Notes under the pieces: generated by a model
What the model saw: only the letters and a program-made list of their open reading frames with translations
Database searches by the model: none
Told to the model about the DNA's origin: nothing
Assembly (NCBI GenBank): GCA_025517565.1
Contig: JAOPKD010000008.1
Location: 1-64,000, forward strand
Direction: 5' to 3'
From: Halapricum hydrolyticum
GTDB lineage: Archaea > Halobacteriota > Halobacteria > Halobacteriales > Haloarculaceae
DNA length: 64,000 bases
Shown here: piece after piece, positions 1 through 8,310 of the stretch
Numbering within the stretch: the first letter of the stretch is position 1
Layout of the letters: every line of letters begins with the position of its first letter
Position numbers and translations under genes: made by a program

Positions 1-45
1 AGACGGCTTGCCGTCTCGTGATGACGAGAGAGCTCTGCTCTCTCG
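1..45. repeat. Pair of perfect hairpins
   Basis: Two adjacent perfect palindromes lie at the window edge. Positions 1-16 form a 6-bp stem (AGACGG/CCGTCT) with a CTTG loop. Positions 25-45 form a 9-bp stem (CGAGAGAGC/GCTCTCTCG) with a TCT loop. The 3-nt loop and the paired layout match the hairpins around the tnpB element at 19.2-20.9 kb and the one at 16103-16121. They may be a dispersed palindromic repeat or a terminator for genes on either side. No T-tract follows, so a classic terminator is not supported. Confidence 0.5.
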
Positions 46-87
46 AACCACTCGACCCCGAGGCAGTTGACACGAGTCCGGAGTGAT

Positions 88-288
88 CTACCGCGACGCG
101 CTGTCGACAGACGCCCCCTCGTCGCTGGATCCAGGGGATTCGACGACCGGCTGGAGATACTCTTCGTAGCAATCTCGACAGATGTAACTGTCGATGACGC
201 CGTCCTCTCCCTTCGTGTGGACGAGGACGTGGACGGTATCGGCGAACGGAACCTGCTCGCCACAGCTCCCGCAGGTCTCCAGCGCCAT
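88..288 (-). CDS. Small zinc-ribbon protein, haloarchaeal, unknown function
   Basis: A 66-residue acidic protein carries two CxxC knuckles, CGSC near the N terminus and CRDC about 35 residues later, as expected for a single structural zinc site. The start is placed at the internal ATG at 288, just before MALETCGSCG; the upstream ATG at 315 adds nine residues of poor quality. A loosely basic and Ser-rich tail follows the second knuckle. The gene follows the oxidoreductase operon on the same strand, separated by about 180 bp that hold copy C of a conserved element. I do not recognise a specific family. A nucleic-acid or protein binding role is only a guess from the fold. Confidence 0.6.
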   Translation of the reverse strand: MALETCGSCGEQVPFADTVHVLVHTKGEDGVIDSYICRDCYEEYLQPVVESPGSSDEGASVDSASR

Positions 289-391
289 ACCTAGCGGTTC
301 GGTGACGAGTACCAAAGAACTTGCTCCGAGAATCGCGAGTTTACACTCACGTGATGTCGCTACGGCACCGTGCCACAGAAATTCGCAGACT

Positions 392-452
392 GAGACGGGT
401 TATTGTGCCGATTTACCGCTCTGACTGCCACATATCGGGCGGTCGGATACAA
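392..452 (-). other. Conserved intergenic element, copy C
   Basis: Read on the minus strand, this has an imperfect hairpin (GACCGCC/GGCAGTC, one mismatch, 8-nt loop) followed by the box GAGCGGTAAATCG and then ACAATAACCCGTCT. The same layout recurs at 20954-21020 and 61044-61112 on the plus strand. It lies about 20 bp after the stop of the DUF1667 gene and about 100 bp before the zinc-ribbon start, both on the minus strand. It could be a leader RNA, a 3' element, a regulator-binding site or a short mobile repeat. The sequence does not decide between these. Confidence 0.5.
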
Positions 453-470
453 AATCCCTGTGAGGGTCGA

Positions 471-863
471 TCAGTCCGCCGCGACCGGTCCCTCCTCGGC
501 AGCCGGCAGGTCTCGCGTCGCGACGATGGCGACGCCGGTGTCGCAGATGTTTTCGACGATCACGTCACCGAGTTCGACCGGGGCCTCGACCTCGACGGTG
601 GCGAGTTCCTCGACGGCGGCCTCGAGTTTGCCTTTCGGGATCGGTTCGGCCGTCTTCACTGGCACGTACGGCAAGACGCCGCCCGTGACGCGCACCGTCG
701 TCGGCAGCACTCTGGTCGGGTTGCGGAACTCCTCCCGGGCGTATTCTTCGCCCTGTATGCAGTCTGCACCCTCTAACGAGAGGATTTCGCCGTCCTCGAC
801 CTCCAGTTCGATATCACAGCCAATCGGGCACCTGATACACGTGATGCTGACGGTTTCGGTCAT
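471..863 (-). CDS. DUF1667 domain protein
   Basis: A 130-residue protein begins with a cysteine cluster (C9, C12, C16, then C34 in GADC), which is the layout of DUF1667. In bacteria this family is encoded beside a GlpA-like FAD oxidoreductase and a second pyridine-nucleotide oxidoreductase, exactly as here. The cysteines probably hold a metal or Fe-S centre, and the protein may serve as an electron-transfer subunit of the complex; the exact role is unproven. It overlaps the end of the upstream oxidoreductase by 4 bp (ATGA), so it is translationally coupled and is the last gene of the operon. Confidence 0.85.
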   Translation of the reverse strand: MTETVSITCIRCPIGCDIELEVEDGEILSLEGADCIQGEEYAREEFRNPTRVLPTTVRVTGGVLPYVPVKTAEPIPKGKLEAAVEELATVEVEAPVELGDVIVENICDTGVAIVATRDLPAAEEGPVAAD

Positions 864-2179
864 GCTTCCTCCCGTTGAACGACGTCCAGTTCGAGCCGTG
901 GCTCGGGCAATTCCGCGAGGGTGTCGCTGTCGACGTTCAGCGTGACCATCTCGCCGGGCTCGGCCCGCCGTTCGAACGTCCGGGTCAGTTCCTCGCCGCC
1001 CGAGGAGAGCGTGACGAACACGTCTTCCATCGGCGCGTGGACGCGCATGTACAGCGGGATCTCCTCGCGATCGGGATCGATCGTCGAGATCCGGTCCGGG
1101 ACGACGTAGCGCAGTTTCGCCGTGCTCTCGATCTCGATCGGCTCCTTGCGGGTCTCGACGCGATCCTGCAACGATCGGGCGGCACTGCGACCGGCGATCA
1201 TGCTCTCCTCGGTGACCCAGTCGACCACGTCGTGGACGTGCAGGACGTTCCCGCAGGCGTAGATGTCCTCGACGTTCGTCTCGCGCGTCTCATCGACGAT
1301 CGGCCCGCCGGTCACCGAGTGCAACTCGACGCCGGCGTCGACCGACAGTTCGTTCTCGGGGATCAACCCGACCGAGAGCAGTACGGTGTCACACTCGATC
1401 TCGTATTCGGTCCCGGGGATCGGTTCGAAGTCGTCGTCGACCTCCTGGACGGTGACGCCTTCGACGCGGTCGTTTCCGTGGATCTCCGTGATCGTCTGCT
1501 GGGTGCGAAGCGGGATGTCGAAGTCCTCCAGACACTGGACGACGTTGCGAGTTATCCCGCCCGTGTAGGGCATGATCTCGAGTACAGCCTCGACCTCGGC
1601 ACCTTCGAGGTGCATGTGACGGGCCATGATGAGCCCGACGTCGCCGGAACCGAGGATGACGGCCTTCTCGCCGGGCAGTTTCCCCTCCATGTTGATCAAC
1701 CGCTGGGCCGTCCCCGCGGTGAAGATGCCGGCCGGCCGCGAGCCGGGGATGTCCAGCGCGTCCCGGGTCCGCTCGCGACAGCCCATCGCGAGGATCACCT
1801 TCTCGGCGTCGATCTCGGTCACGCCGTCCTCGTCGTTGACGGCGTAGACGGTCCGGTCGTGGGTGACCTCAAGGACCATCGTGTCAAGCCGGATGTCGAC
1901 GCCACGTTCGGCGACGTTCTCGATGAACTCCTGGGCGTACTCAGGCCCCGTCAACTCCTCCTCGAAATACTCCAAGCCGAAGCCGGGGTGGACACATTGC
2001 TGGAGGATGCCCCCGAGTTCGAAGTCGCGTTCGAGGATCACGATGTCGTCGACGCCTTCGTCGTAGGCGGCCTGTGCGGCCCCCAACCCGGCGGGACCGC
2101 CGCCGACCACGACCAGGTCGTGTTCCTCCCGGCGCATCGCGTCGACGTCGCTGGTGACCGCCTGCCGGCTTTCAGTCAT
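860..2179 (-). CDS. FAD/NAD(P)-dependent oxidoreductase, GlpA-partner type
   Basis: A 439-residue protein has two Rossmann folds. The FAD-binding GGGPAGLGAA motif is near residue 25, and an NAD(P)-binding segment with GSGDVG is near residue 178. A C-terminal beta-rich segment follows. The family resembles the small oxidoreductase subunits that pair with GlpA-like enzymes (also HcnB-like annotations). It lies between the GlpA-like gene (8-bp overlap) and DUF1667 (4-bp overlap). The set likely oxidises a polyol phosphate or hydroxy acid and passes electrons to a carrier. The substrate cannot be read from the sequence. Confidence 0.85.
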   Translation of the reverse strand: MTESRQAVTSDVDAMRREEHDLVVVGGGPAGLGAAQAAYDEGVDDIVILERDFELGGILQQCVHPGFGLEYFEEELTGPEYAQEFIENVAERGVDIRLDTMVLEVTHDRTVYAVNDEDGVTEIDAEKVILAMGCRERTRDALDIPGSRPAGIFTAGTAQRLINMEGKLPGEKAVILGSGDVGLIMARHMHLEGAEVEAVLEIMPYTGGITRNVVQCLEDFDIPLRTQQTITEIHGNDRVEGVTVQEVDDDFEPIPGTEYEIECDTVLLSVGLIPENELSVDAGVELHSVTGGPIVDETRETNVEDIYACGNVLHVHDVVDWVTEESMIAGRSAARSLQDRVETRKEPIEIESTAKLRYVVPDRISTIDPDREEIPLYMRVHAPMEDVFVTLSSGGEELTRTFERRAEPGEMVTLNVDSDTLAELPEPRLELDVVQREEA

Positions 2180-3668
2180 CTGCGTTCACCTCCGAGCTCT
2201 CGTGGGACTTCTCCAGCAGTGGCTGTTTGATCTCGTCGGTCAGCAGCTCCGATCCTTCTTCCTCGAGTTTGACTTCTGTCATGGGGATGTCGAGTTCCTC
2301 CGAGAGGATTTCGATGACGCGCGGGCCACAGAACCCGCCCTGACACCGGCCGGCACCGGGCCTGACCCGACGCTTGATCGCGTTGACGGTCTGTGCAGGG
2401 ACGGGCTGGTTGATCGCGTCTCGAATCTCGCCTTCCGTGACGGTCTCACACCGACAGATGATCTGTCCGTAGCGGGCATCCTCCTCGATTAGCCCCGCGC
2501 GTTCCTCGTGGCTCATGTGCCGGACCTTCGGCGGACCGCTGTAGTTGGGGTCGAACGCCGGGTCCTCCTCGAGGTCGCCGCGGAGTTCCTCGACGAGATC
2601 GACGACCAGTTCGGCGGTCGCCGGTGCCGAGGCCAGTCCTGGGGACTGGATCCCGGCGGCGTTGATGAACCCTGGCACCTCCTCTTCGATCTGGATCCGG
2701 AAATCGCCGGTCTCTTTGATCGCCGGCCGCAGCCCGGCGAACTCCTTGATGACGTCTTTCTTCGTCAGGTCCGGAACCGTCTTCTGTGCGCCGTTGAGCA
2801 CCTTGTCCAGCCCCTGCCGGGTCGTCGCCTTGTCGCGCTTGTCGTCGATCTCCTGGGCGTTGGGACCGATCAGCAGGTTACCCTCGTCGGTCGGCGTCAC
2901 GACGATTCCCTTCGTGACCTCGGTCGGAACGGGAAAAATAGTCGTGTCGATGTCGATGTCGAACTGCTTGTCGTAGAGATAGTACTCCCCGCGCCGAGGC
3001 GTGATCTCGAAGTCGTCGACGCCGACCATCTTCGAGACCTCGTCGGCGTACAGCCCGGCCGCGTTGATCACGATCTCGGCGTCGATCTCGCCTTTCGCGG
3101 TCTCGACGGTGAACCCGTCGTCCGTCTTCGTGATGTCGGTCACTTCGGCTTCGAGTTCGACGCTCGCGCCGTTCTCGACGGCGTTGTTGGCGAACCCGAC
3201 CGTCAACTCGAAGGGATTGACGATCCCGGCAGTCGGCGCCCACAGCGCGGCGACGGCGTCGTCGGTCAGATGTGGCTCCTTCTCGAGCAGCGCCTCGCGC
3301 TCGAGGATCTCCAGCCCGTCGACGTCGTTTCGCTGTCCTTTTTCGAGCAACTCTTCGAGCTTCGGCCGTTCGCTTTCGTCGGTCGCGACGACCAGGGCCC
3401 CGCGCCACTCGATGGGGACGTCGAGTTCATGCTGGATTCGCTCGTGATATAGTTCGTTGCCTCTGACGTTCAGCCGCCCCTTCTGCTTGTCCGGGTCGGC
3501 GTTGAACCCAGCGTGGATCAGCGCCGTATTGGACTTGCTCGTCCCGGTGCAGACGTCTGGCGATTTTTCGACCAGAACGACGTCGAGCCTGTACCGTGAG
3601 AGTTCCCGTGCGATGGCCGTCCCGGTTACTCCACCGCCGACGACCAACACGTCTGTTTCTGATTGCAT
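2172..3668 (-). CDS. GlpA-like FAD oxidoreductase with BFD [2Fe-2S] domain
   Basis: A 498-residue protein starts with a DAO-type FAD fold (VLVVGGGVTGTAIA near residue 10). It ends in a BFD-like [2Fe-2S] domain with CRC and CQGGFC cysteines near residues 420-460. This matches anaerobic glycerol-3-phosphate dehydrogenase-like enzymes of the GlpA/LhgO group. The start at 3668 is chosen because the FAD motif begins five residues later; the 49 extra residues of a longer ORF are low quality. It is the first gene of the three-gene operon. The arrangement with DUF1667 is typical of Firmicutes and Thermotogae and differs from the usual haloarchaeal glpABC, so the substrate may not be glycerol-3-phosphate. 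Confidence 0.8.
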   Translation of the reverse strand: MQSETDVLVVGGGVTGTAIARELSRYRLDVVLVEKSPDVCTGTSKSNTALIHAGFNADPDKQKGRLNVRGNELYHERIQHELDVPIEWRGALVVATDESERPKLEELLEKGQRNDVDGLEILEREALLEKEPHLTDDAVAALWAPTAGIVNPFELTVGFANNAVENGASVELEAEVTDITKTDDGFTVETAKGEIDAEIVINAAGLYADEVSKMVGVDDFEITPRRGEYYLYDKQFDIDIDTTIFPVPTEVTKGIVVTPTDEGNLLIGPNAQEIDDKRDKATTRQGLDKVLNGAQKTVPDLTKKDVIKEFAGLRPAIKETGDFRIQIEEEVPGFINAAGIQSPGLASAPATAELVVDLVEELRGDLEEDPAFDPNYSGPPKVRHMSHEERAGLIEEDARYGQIICRCETVTEGEIRDAINQPVPAQTVNAIKRRVRPGAGRCQGGFCGPRVIEILSEELDIPMTEVKLEEEGSELLTDEIKQPLLEKSHESSEVNADD

Positions 3669-3682
3669 GATGTATTCTCCGA

Positions 3683-3750
3683 GCGACACTCTGGCAGAGC
3701 GGTTGTCGCCTCCCATCGCAGCGATGCCATCCAGATCGCCGGAGTGTCGC
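3683..3750 (-). promoter_or_regulatory. Possible structured 5' leader of the GlpA-like operon
   Basis: A 9-bp inverted repeat (GCGACACTC at 3683-3691, GAGTGTCGC at 3742-3750) encloses a small palindrome CATCGCAGCGATG near 3714. In mRNA sense the phrase GGAGGCGACA occurs twice. It lies within 80 nt of the GlpA-like start, so it would be in a leader if transcription starts near 3760. It could be an operator or an RNA fold. Confidence 0.3.
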
Positions 3751-4104
3751 CTCCGATGGTAGTATGATACGGATCGTAAATTCTTTATCGACGATTCCCA
3801 AAAGCCAGTAAACAATAGGCATGGGCTGGGAGCCCTCCGTATAGCGACGTATCGGAATAGCTGAGGGCACAGATCGACTTCAAAAGGGTGTCCAACCGGC
3901 CGTCCTGCCGAGATTTTTGCACGATTCTATGGGGGAATTTTCCTGAAGTTGGTCGTGTAAAAGGCGTCTCATGCCTATATAAGTCGTGTGAGATTCGTTA
4001 CCGTTGGACCTTCTCCCCTGATATTTGGGACTGATATACAAAGGGTATATATATTCGGTTGAGTTGCCGTCCCATTTTCCCCATATATCGGGGGTTTCGG
4101 TGGG

Positions 4105-4110
4105 TTTATA
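4105..4110 (+). promoter_or_regulatory. TATA box of the cytochrome bc operon
   Basis: TTTATA lies 27 bp before the halocyanin ATG at 4137. With the usual archaeal TATA-to-start spacing, transcription would begin at or within a few bases of that ATG, giving a leaderless mRNA. This spacing also supports the choice of start codon. Confidence 0.55.
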
Positions 4111-4136
4111 CAAAACAGGTGCCCAGAGTGTGGTAC

Positions 4137-4763
4137 ATGCACAGGCGGGACTTTCTCCGGACGGCCGGCGGTGCGGCCGGCGGGGCAGGCGCACTCGCGG
4201 CCAGCGGGTCGGCGACAGCCCAGGCGGCCGAGCAGCCTGATTACGGCGGTTATCTCAGTGGCGCGAACGGCTTCGACGGGTCGACGGTCGACCTGCGCGG
4301 GCAGGATGCGGTGACGATCGCCGTCGGTGCCGGCAGCAGCGGGTACACGTTCGACCCTGCCGCGGTCTGGGTCGATCCCGGGACGACCATCGTCTGGGAG
4401 TGGACCGGTGAGGGCGGCGCGCACAACGTTGTCGGCGAGAACACCGACTTCACGTCCGGGGATACGATCGACCAGGAAGGCTACACCTACGAACGGACCT
4501 TCGAGGAGTCGGGGATCGTCACCTACTACTGCAATCCACACCAGGACCTCGGAATGCTCGGGGCGATCGCCGTCGGCGACGACGTCCCCACCGTCGAGGT
4601 CGAAGCCGGCGGCGGTGCCCAGAGTCCCGAAGAGATGGGCGTGCCCTTCCAGCCGCATTTCGTGGGCATCGCGACGCTTCTGATGCTCGGCATGACGTTC
4701 GTCTACACGTTCTTCTTCCTGAAGTACGGTGAATCGGCACACACCAGCGGGGGGCGAAACTGA
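4137..4763 (+). CDS. Halocyanin-type blue copper protein, Tat-exported and membrane anchored
   Basis: A 208-residue protein starts with a Tat signal (MHRRDFLRTAGG, hydrophobic stretch, cleavage near residue 30). The plastocyanin-like domain carries all four type-1 copper ligands: H96 (GGAHNV), C132, H135 (YYCNPH) and M140. A C-terminal transmembrane helix spans about residues 174-196. As the first gene of the bc operon it is the likely electron acceptor or donor of the cytochrome bc complex, in place of cytochrome c. The start is supported by the TATA box 27 bp upstream and by the position of the RR motif. The next gene overlaps its stop by 1 bp. Confidence 0.9.
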   Translation: MHRRDFLRTAGGAAGGAGALAASGSATAQAAEQPDYGGYLSGANGFDGSTVDLRGQDAVTIAVGAGSSGYTFDPAAVWVDPGTTIVWEWTGEGGAHNVVGENTDFTSGDTIDQEGYTYERTFEESGIVTYYCNPHQDLGMLGAIAVGDDVPTVEVEAGGGAQSPEEMGVPFQPHFVGIATLLMLGMTFVYTFFFLKYGESAHTSGGRN

Positions 4764-5146
4764 TGTCCTCGGGTAGTACCTACGGCGACATTCACCGCTA
4801 CGAACAGCCCCGGGAGAGTCCGGCGGCGGCGCTGGCGATCGTCCTGCTGACGATCGTCGAGATCGTCTTCGTCGGGTTGTTCACCTGGGGGCTGCTCAAC
4901 GGCTGGGGCCTCTCCGGCGAAGGAAACATGTTCCTTGGCGGGATTCTCGGTGTCATCTTCATCGACCTGTCGTTCATCCTGCTTCTGTACCGCAAGGAGT
5001 TCCTGCCGGACGTGATGATCGTCAAGAAGCGCCGGCGCAAGTGGGAGGACCTGTACGTCCGCGAGGAGGACGTCGACGGAACCTCCGTGACTGACGGCGC
5101 TCTCGAGAACGCCAAGCGCGCACTCTACCCGTACTACAAACGATAA
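4763..5146 (+). CDS. Small membrane protein of the bc operon (DUF7318-like)
   Basis: A 127-residue protein has two predicted helices (about residues 19-44 and 50-72) followed by a charged cytosolic tail rich in Lys, Arg, Asp and Glu. It sits between halocyanin (1-bp overlap) and the Rieske gene (2-bp gap). The same position is occupied by a small membrane protein in other haloarchaeal bc operons. It is probably an accessory subunit or assembly factor of the complex; no catalytic residues are visible. The family name is from memory and less certain than the context. Confidence 0.75.
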   Translation: MSSGSTYGDIHRYEQPRESPAAALAIVLLTIVEIVFVGLFTWGLLNGWGLSGEGNMFLGGILGVIFIDLSFILLLYRKEFLPDVMIVKKRRRKWEDLYVREEDVDGTSVTDGALENAKRALYPYYKR

Positions 5147-5148
5147 CC

Positions 5149-6015
5149 ATGTCCGCAGACGAAGACAAGTATCCGAGTGAATCGGGACGACGGCGGTTCG
5201 TGAAAGGCGTCGTCGGCAGCGCCGCCCTCGGCTCGGTCGCGACCGGGACCGCGGCGACCATCGAGATGGCGACCTCGGCCGCCGGTGCCGGCGGCGGTAT
5301 CACGGAGTACTTCGCCATCGAGAACACGGACGGCCCGGCGCCACGCGGCATGCCGATTGTCCCCATTGAGATCCGAAACGACAACGAGATCCACGGCGTC
5401 TGGCCCGAACCTGAGACCCGGACTATTCAGGGTCAGGAGGTGACCGTCGCCGAGACGGATATAGGCGGGACGACCTACAGCACGACCTGGTATCAGTACT
5501 GTGGCGTCCAGACCTACGAGGGGATCCAGCCCGACGCCGACCAGGACAACGCGTTCCGGTCAACGGGTGGCACCTACGACTGGCAGGACGACGTCGACGA
5601 CGGGTCAGTGATGACGCTGGATATGTTCGACGACTATGAACAGTGGGGCAACGGGATCGGCCGGGACGGGCTCGGGAAACCGGCGGTGGCGAACTGGCGT
5701 TCCGAGGGCGACGTCCAGACGATTCCCGTCCAGGTCCTGCGAAGCCCCGAAGTGAGCAAGATGATCGACGGAGAGGGCAAGTACAGCTCGCTGTCGGGCG
5801 ATACGCGAAGCTTCCTGGAAGCGGCGACACAGGACGACGTCATGGCCTGGCTCAACAAGTGCACGCACTTCTGCTGTGTACCGGGATTCAAAGCTTTCGG
5901 CGGTAGCGCCCGTTTCGGCGGCGAAGACTCCGTCTACTGCCAGTGCCACCAGTCGATCTACGATCCGTTCAGCCCGGTGAAACGGACCTTTACCGCACTG
6001 CCGCGGTCAGAGTGA
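5149..6015 (+). CDS. Rieske [2Fe-2S] subunit of the cytochrome bc complex
   Basis: A 288-residue protein has a Tat-type N terminus (GRRRFVKG at about residues 13-20) and a hydrophobic anchor. The cluster motifs are C238-T-H240 and C264-x-C266-H267. C238, H240, C264 and H267 should bind the cluster, and C243 and C266 should form the usual disulfide. A long insertion of about 150 residues separates the anchor from the cluster domain, as in other haloarchaeal homologues. The protein oxidises quinol and passes electrons to the copper protein encoded two genes upstream. Confidence 0.92.
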   Translation: MSADEDKYPSESGRRRFVKGVVGSAALGSVATGTAATIEMATSAAGAGGGITEYFAIENTDGPAPRGMPIVPIEIRNDNEIHGVWPEPETRTIQGQEVTVAETDIGGTTYSTTWYQYCGVQTYEGIQPDADQDNAFRSTGGTYDWQDDVDDGSVMTLDMFDDYEQWGNGIGRDGLGKPAVANWRSEGDVQTIPVQVLRSPEVSKMIDGEGKYSSLSGDTRSFLEAATQDDVMAWLNKCTHFCCVPGFKAFGGSARFGGEDSVYCQCHQSIYDPFSPVKRTFTALPRSE

Positions 6016-6019
6016 TACC

Positions 6020-6823
6020 ATGAGCCTCGAACGCAAAGACGACCACGACCACGGCGCCTGGCTGGAGAGTCGCGACGACCTCTCGCACATCGAGACCGCC
6101 TACCTGACGGTGCTGATGTGGCTCGACAAGCGGCTTCGCATCGTCGACTACCTCGAACTGCTCGAGGACCTCTACTACAAGGTCAACATGCAGATGCCAA
6201 AGAGCCACACCGAGCAGTACGGCCTGGACAACAAGTTCTGGTACTGGTATCCGCTCTACGCGCTCGGGTCGTTCTCGACGCTGGCGTACGTCGTCGCGGC
6301 CATCTCCGGCGCGCTGCTCGGCTTCTACTACACGCCCGGTGCCGGAGCCAGCGAGACGTCCTCGCTGGCCTACCAGCAGATCGAGTTCATCATGCTGGAG
6401 CTGAACTTCGGGTACTTCCTGCGGAGCTTGCACCGCTGGTCTGCACAGGTGATGGTCGCAGCCGTGTTCCTGCACATGCTGCGGGTGTACTTCACCGGGG
6501 CCTACAAGGAACCGCGCGAGCTGAACTGGCTGCTCGGGATCGTGCTGATCAGCCTGACGATGGTCTTCGGATACACCGGCTACCTGCTCCCGTGGGACCA
6601 ACTGGCGTTCTGGGCCGGCCAGATCGGCGTCGAGATGAGCCTCTCGATCCCGCTGATCGGCGAGTGGGTCGCCCAGTTGCTGTTCGGCGGCTTCACGCCG
6701 AACCCGGCGACGCTACAGCGGATGTATATCCTGCACGTGTTCTTCTTGCCCTTCATCGTGACGGCGCTGATCGCCATCCACATCGGCATCGTCTGGATGC
6801 AGGGGATCGCGGAACCACACTGA
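6020..6823 (+). CDS. Cytochrome b, N-terminal (b6-like) subunit
   Basis: A 267-residue polytopic protein carries the haem-binding histidines of cytochrome b: one pair in SLHRWSAQ and FLHML, the partner pair in ILHVFF and IHIGIVW. A cytosolic N-terminal segment of about 70 residues precedes the first helix. It forms the quinone-processing core together with the following gene. The split into b6-like and subunit-IV-like genes resembles the cytochrome b6f arrangement and is usual in haloarchaea. The gene begins 4 bp after the Rieske stop. Confidence 0.92.
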   Translation: MSLERKDDHDHGAWLESRDDLSHIETAYLTVLMWLDKRLRIVDYLELLEDLYYKVNMQMPKSHTEQYGLDNKFWYWYPLYALGSFSTLAYVVAAISGALLGFYYTPGAGASETSSLAYQQIEFIMLELNFGYFLRSLHRWSAQVMVAAVFLHMLRVYFTGAYKEPRELNWLLGIVLISLTMVFGYTGYLLPWDQLAFWAGQIGVEMSLSIPLIGEWVAQLLFGGFTPNPATLQRMYILHVFFLPFIVTALIAIHIGIVWMQGIAEPH

Positions 6824-6829
6824 TCAGCC

Positions 6830-7597
6830 ATGACTGACGACACTGACACGACCGACGAACGCACCGACGGCGGGGAAACGGGCATCGTTCCCCCGGACGA
6901 CGAGACGCCGGCCTGGAGCGAGCGCAAGGCGCGCAAACAGGGCCTCTCGCGTCTGACGTACGAGTATTTCGAGCGCGCTCGTCGTGAGGACCAGGATCTG
7001 CGCCAGCAGTCCAGCTACGTCGAGCGGGACGTGCTGGGCTTTCCGGCCTGGCCCCACGAGATGGTCCGCAACCTCGCGCTGACGAGCTTCTTCGTCGGGA
7101 TGATCATCATCCTCTCGGCGACGCTGCCACCACACATCGACGCGCCGGCCAACCCCAGTAGCACCCCGGAGGTCATCCTGCCGGACTGGTATCTCTACTG
7201 GTCCTTTGGCCTGCTCAAACTCGGCTTCCTCAACCCCGAGCTATCGCTTCTGGGCGGAGAGAAGCTGATGACCGACCGGACCTACGGCGTCCTCGCGAAC
7301 CTCGTCGTCGTGGGGATCGTCGCCATCGTCCCCTTCCTGAACAAGGGAAGCGCCCGCAGACCGGTCGAGCAGCCGTTCTGGGCCTCGGTCGGCGTCGCCG
7401 GCGTGGTCTTCTCGTTCACCATCGCCGTCCTCTCGATCAAGAACCTCGTGCCGATCGAAGAGGGGCTGTTGAACGACCTCACCTTCCTGTTGCCGATCGT
7501 CGCCGGGTTCATCAGCTACGCCGTGCTGAAATCGATGCGCGAAGGCTACATGTTCAACCTCAACCGCCGGTACTACCGGCTCAGACCGCCCAAGTAA
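6830..7597 (+). CDS. Cytochrome bc complex C-terminal (subunit IV-like) subunit
   Basis: A 255-residue protein has a charged N-terminal tail of about 75 residues and then four hydrophobic helices. The segment PDWYLYWSFGLLK is the equivalent of the PEWY region that lines the quinol-oxidation site in cytochrome b/subunit IV. The gene starts 6 bp after the b6-like subunit and is clearly part of the same complex. Sequence downstream of the last helix is basic and likely cytosolic. Confidence 0.9.
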   Translation: MTDDTDTTDERTDGGETGIVPPDDETPAWSERKARKQGLSRLTYEYFERARREDQDLRQQSSYVERDVLGFPAWPHEMVRNLALTSFFVGMIIILSATLPPHIDAPANPSSTPEVILPDWYLYWSFGLLKLGFLNPELSLLGGEKLMTDRTYGVLANLVVVGIVAIVPFLNKGSARRPVEQPFWASVGVAGVVFSFTIAVLSIKNLVPIEEGLLNDLTFLLPIVAGFISYAVLKSMREGYMFNLNRRYYRLRPPK

Positions 7598-7601
7598 ACA
7601 C

Positions 7602-7985
7602 ATGAGTAACGATACGCAACCGCCACGCACGCCCGACGGATCGGTCGTCGTCCCGATGCGCGTCTACAAGGGAATTACCGTCTTCTCGACGCTCGTCGCG
7701 ACGGCGCTGGTCGTGTTCGGCTTCTTCATGTTCGATGCGGCCACCCGGCTCGACAACCCGATCCGCGAGGCTGCCGTCTGGGCGGTCGGACTTACTGGCT
7801 GGACGCCCGCTGTTGGCACCGTTAACGTCGCGTTCGGCCTGCTCGGGATCGGCGTACTCCTGCTCGGAGCGGGATCGTACGTCCTCGGCACCCGCTTCAA
7901 GACCGCCGAGATGGTCGAAAGCGAGGATTCGACTGACAGTGACACAACCACGATGGACTCACAGGAGGAACACAACGATGGCTGA
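7602..7985 (+). CDS. Small two-helix membrane protein of the bc operon (DUF7315-like)
   Basis: A 127-residue protein has two predicted helices (about residues 24-45 and 68-90) and a Ser/Thr/Asp-rich tail. It overlaps the next gene by 8 bp. Homologues occupy the same place in other haloarchaeal bc operons, so an accessory role in the complex is likely. No cofactor motif is visible. Confidence 0.7.
   Translation: MSNDTQPPRTPDGSVVVPMRVYKGITVFSTLVATALVVFGFFMFDAATRLDNPIREAAVWAVGLTGWTPAVGTVNVAFGLLGIGVLLLGAGSYVLGTRFKTAEMVESEDSTDSDTTTMDSQEEHNDG
7963..7968 (+). promoter_or_regulatory. Strong Shine-Dalgarno site
   Basis: AGGAGG lies 9 nt before the ATG at 7978, inside the coding sequence of the preceding gene. 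Such perfect sites are uncommon in haloarchaea and here fix the start of the last operon gene, which overlaps its neighbour. Confidence 0.7.
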
Positions 7986-8244
7986 CGAATTCGCGAAAGG
8001 GTTCGGTATCCTAATGACGGCAGGACTGGGCTGGATGATCATCGCCGGCTGGTATCAGACGCACGGTTTCGAAGAGACACAGCTGTTCGGCGAACGCCCG
8101 TCCGATCCGGGCGTCTACGCGGAGATCGCACTGACTGTCGGTGACGCGCTGTTCTGGTTCGCCATCTTCGGCGCGCTGACGTTCTGGATTGTTATCCCGG
8201 CCGGGCGCAAGCTCCGCGCGGAGATCGAGTCCCGGTCTGCCTGA
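7978..8244 (+). CDS. Small two-helix membrane protein of the bc operon (DUF7314-like)
   Basis: An 88-residue protein has hydrophobic segments at about residues 8-24 and 50-74 and a short charged tail. The start is set by the AGGAGG site 9 nt upstream; a longer ORF in the same frame runs through the preceding gene and is not credible. It is the last gene of the bc operon. A structural or assembly role in the complex is inferred from position only. Confidence 0.75.
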   Translation: MADEFAKGFGILMTAGLGWMIIAGWYQTHGFEETQLFGERPSDPGVYAEIALTVGDALFWFAIFGALTFWIVIPAGRKLRAEIESRSA

Positions 8245-8310
8245 CCACCGGCAGCACGACGCACCGGCCACCCATCAAGAGTTAAGGCCCCACATCCCGA
8301 GACACCGAAT

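Larger units (their letters stand above)
3669..4136. other. AT-rich divergent promoter region
   Basis: This 468-bp gap separates the minus-strand oxidoreductase operon from the plus-strand bc operon. It is clearly more AT-rich than its surroundings. It holds several TATA-like stretches (CTATATAAG near 3974, GTATATATATTC near 4042, CATATATC near 4082) and no convincing coding sequence. The number of TATA-like sites suggests more than one start site for the respiratory operon. Confidence 0.5.

Noticed and set aside
875..2230. Long plus-strand ORF of 451 residues over the oxidoreductase genes
   Set aside because: It is antisense to two well-recognised genes, rich in Asp, Arg, Val and Leu without any motif, and is a by-product of GC-rich codon bias.
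3975..4742. 255-residue minus-strand ORF over the halocyanin gene
   Set aside because: It is antisense to a protein with a Tat signal and all four copper ligands, and covers an AT-rich promoter region at its end.
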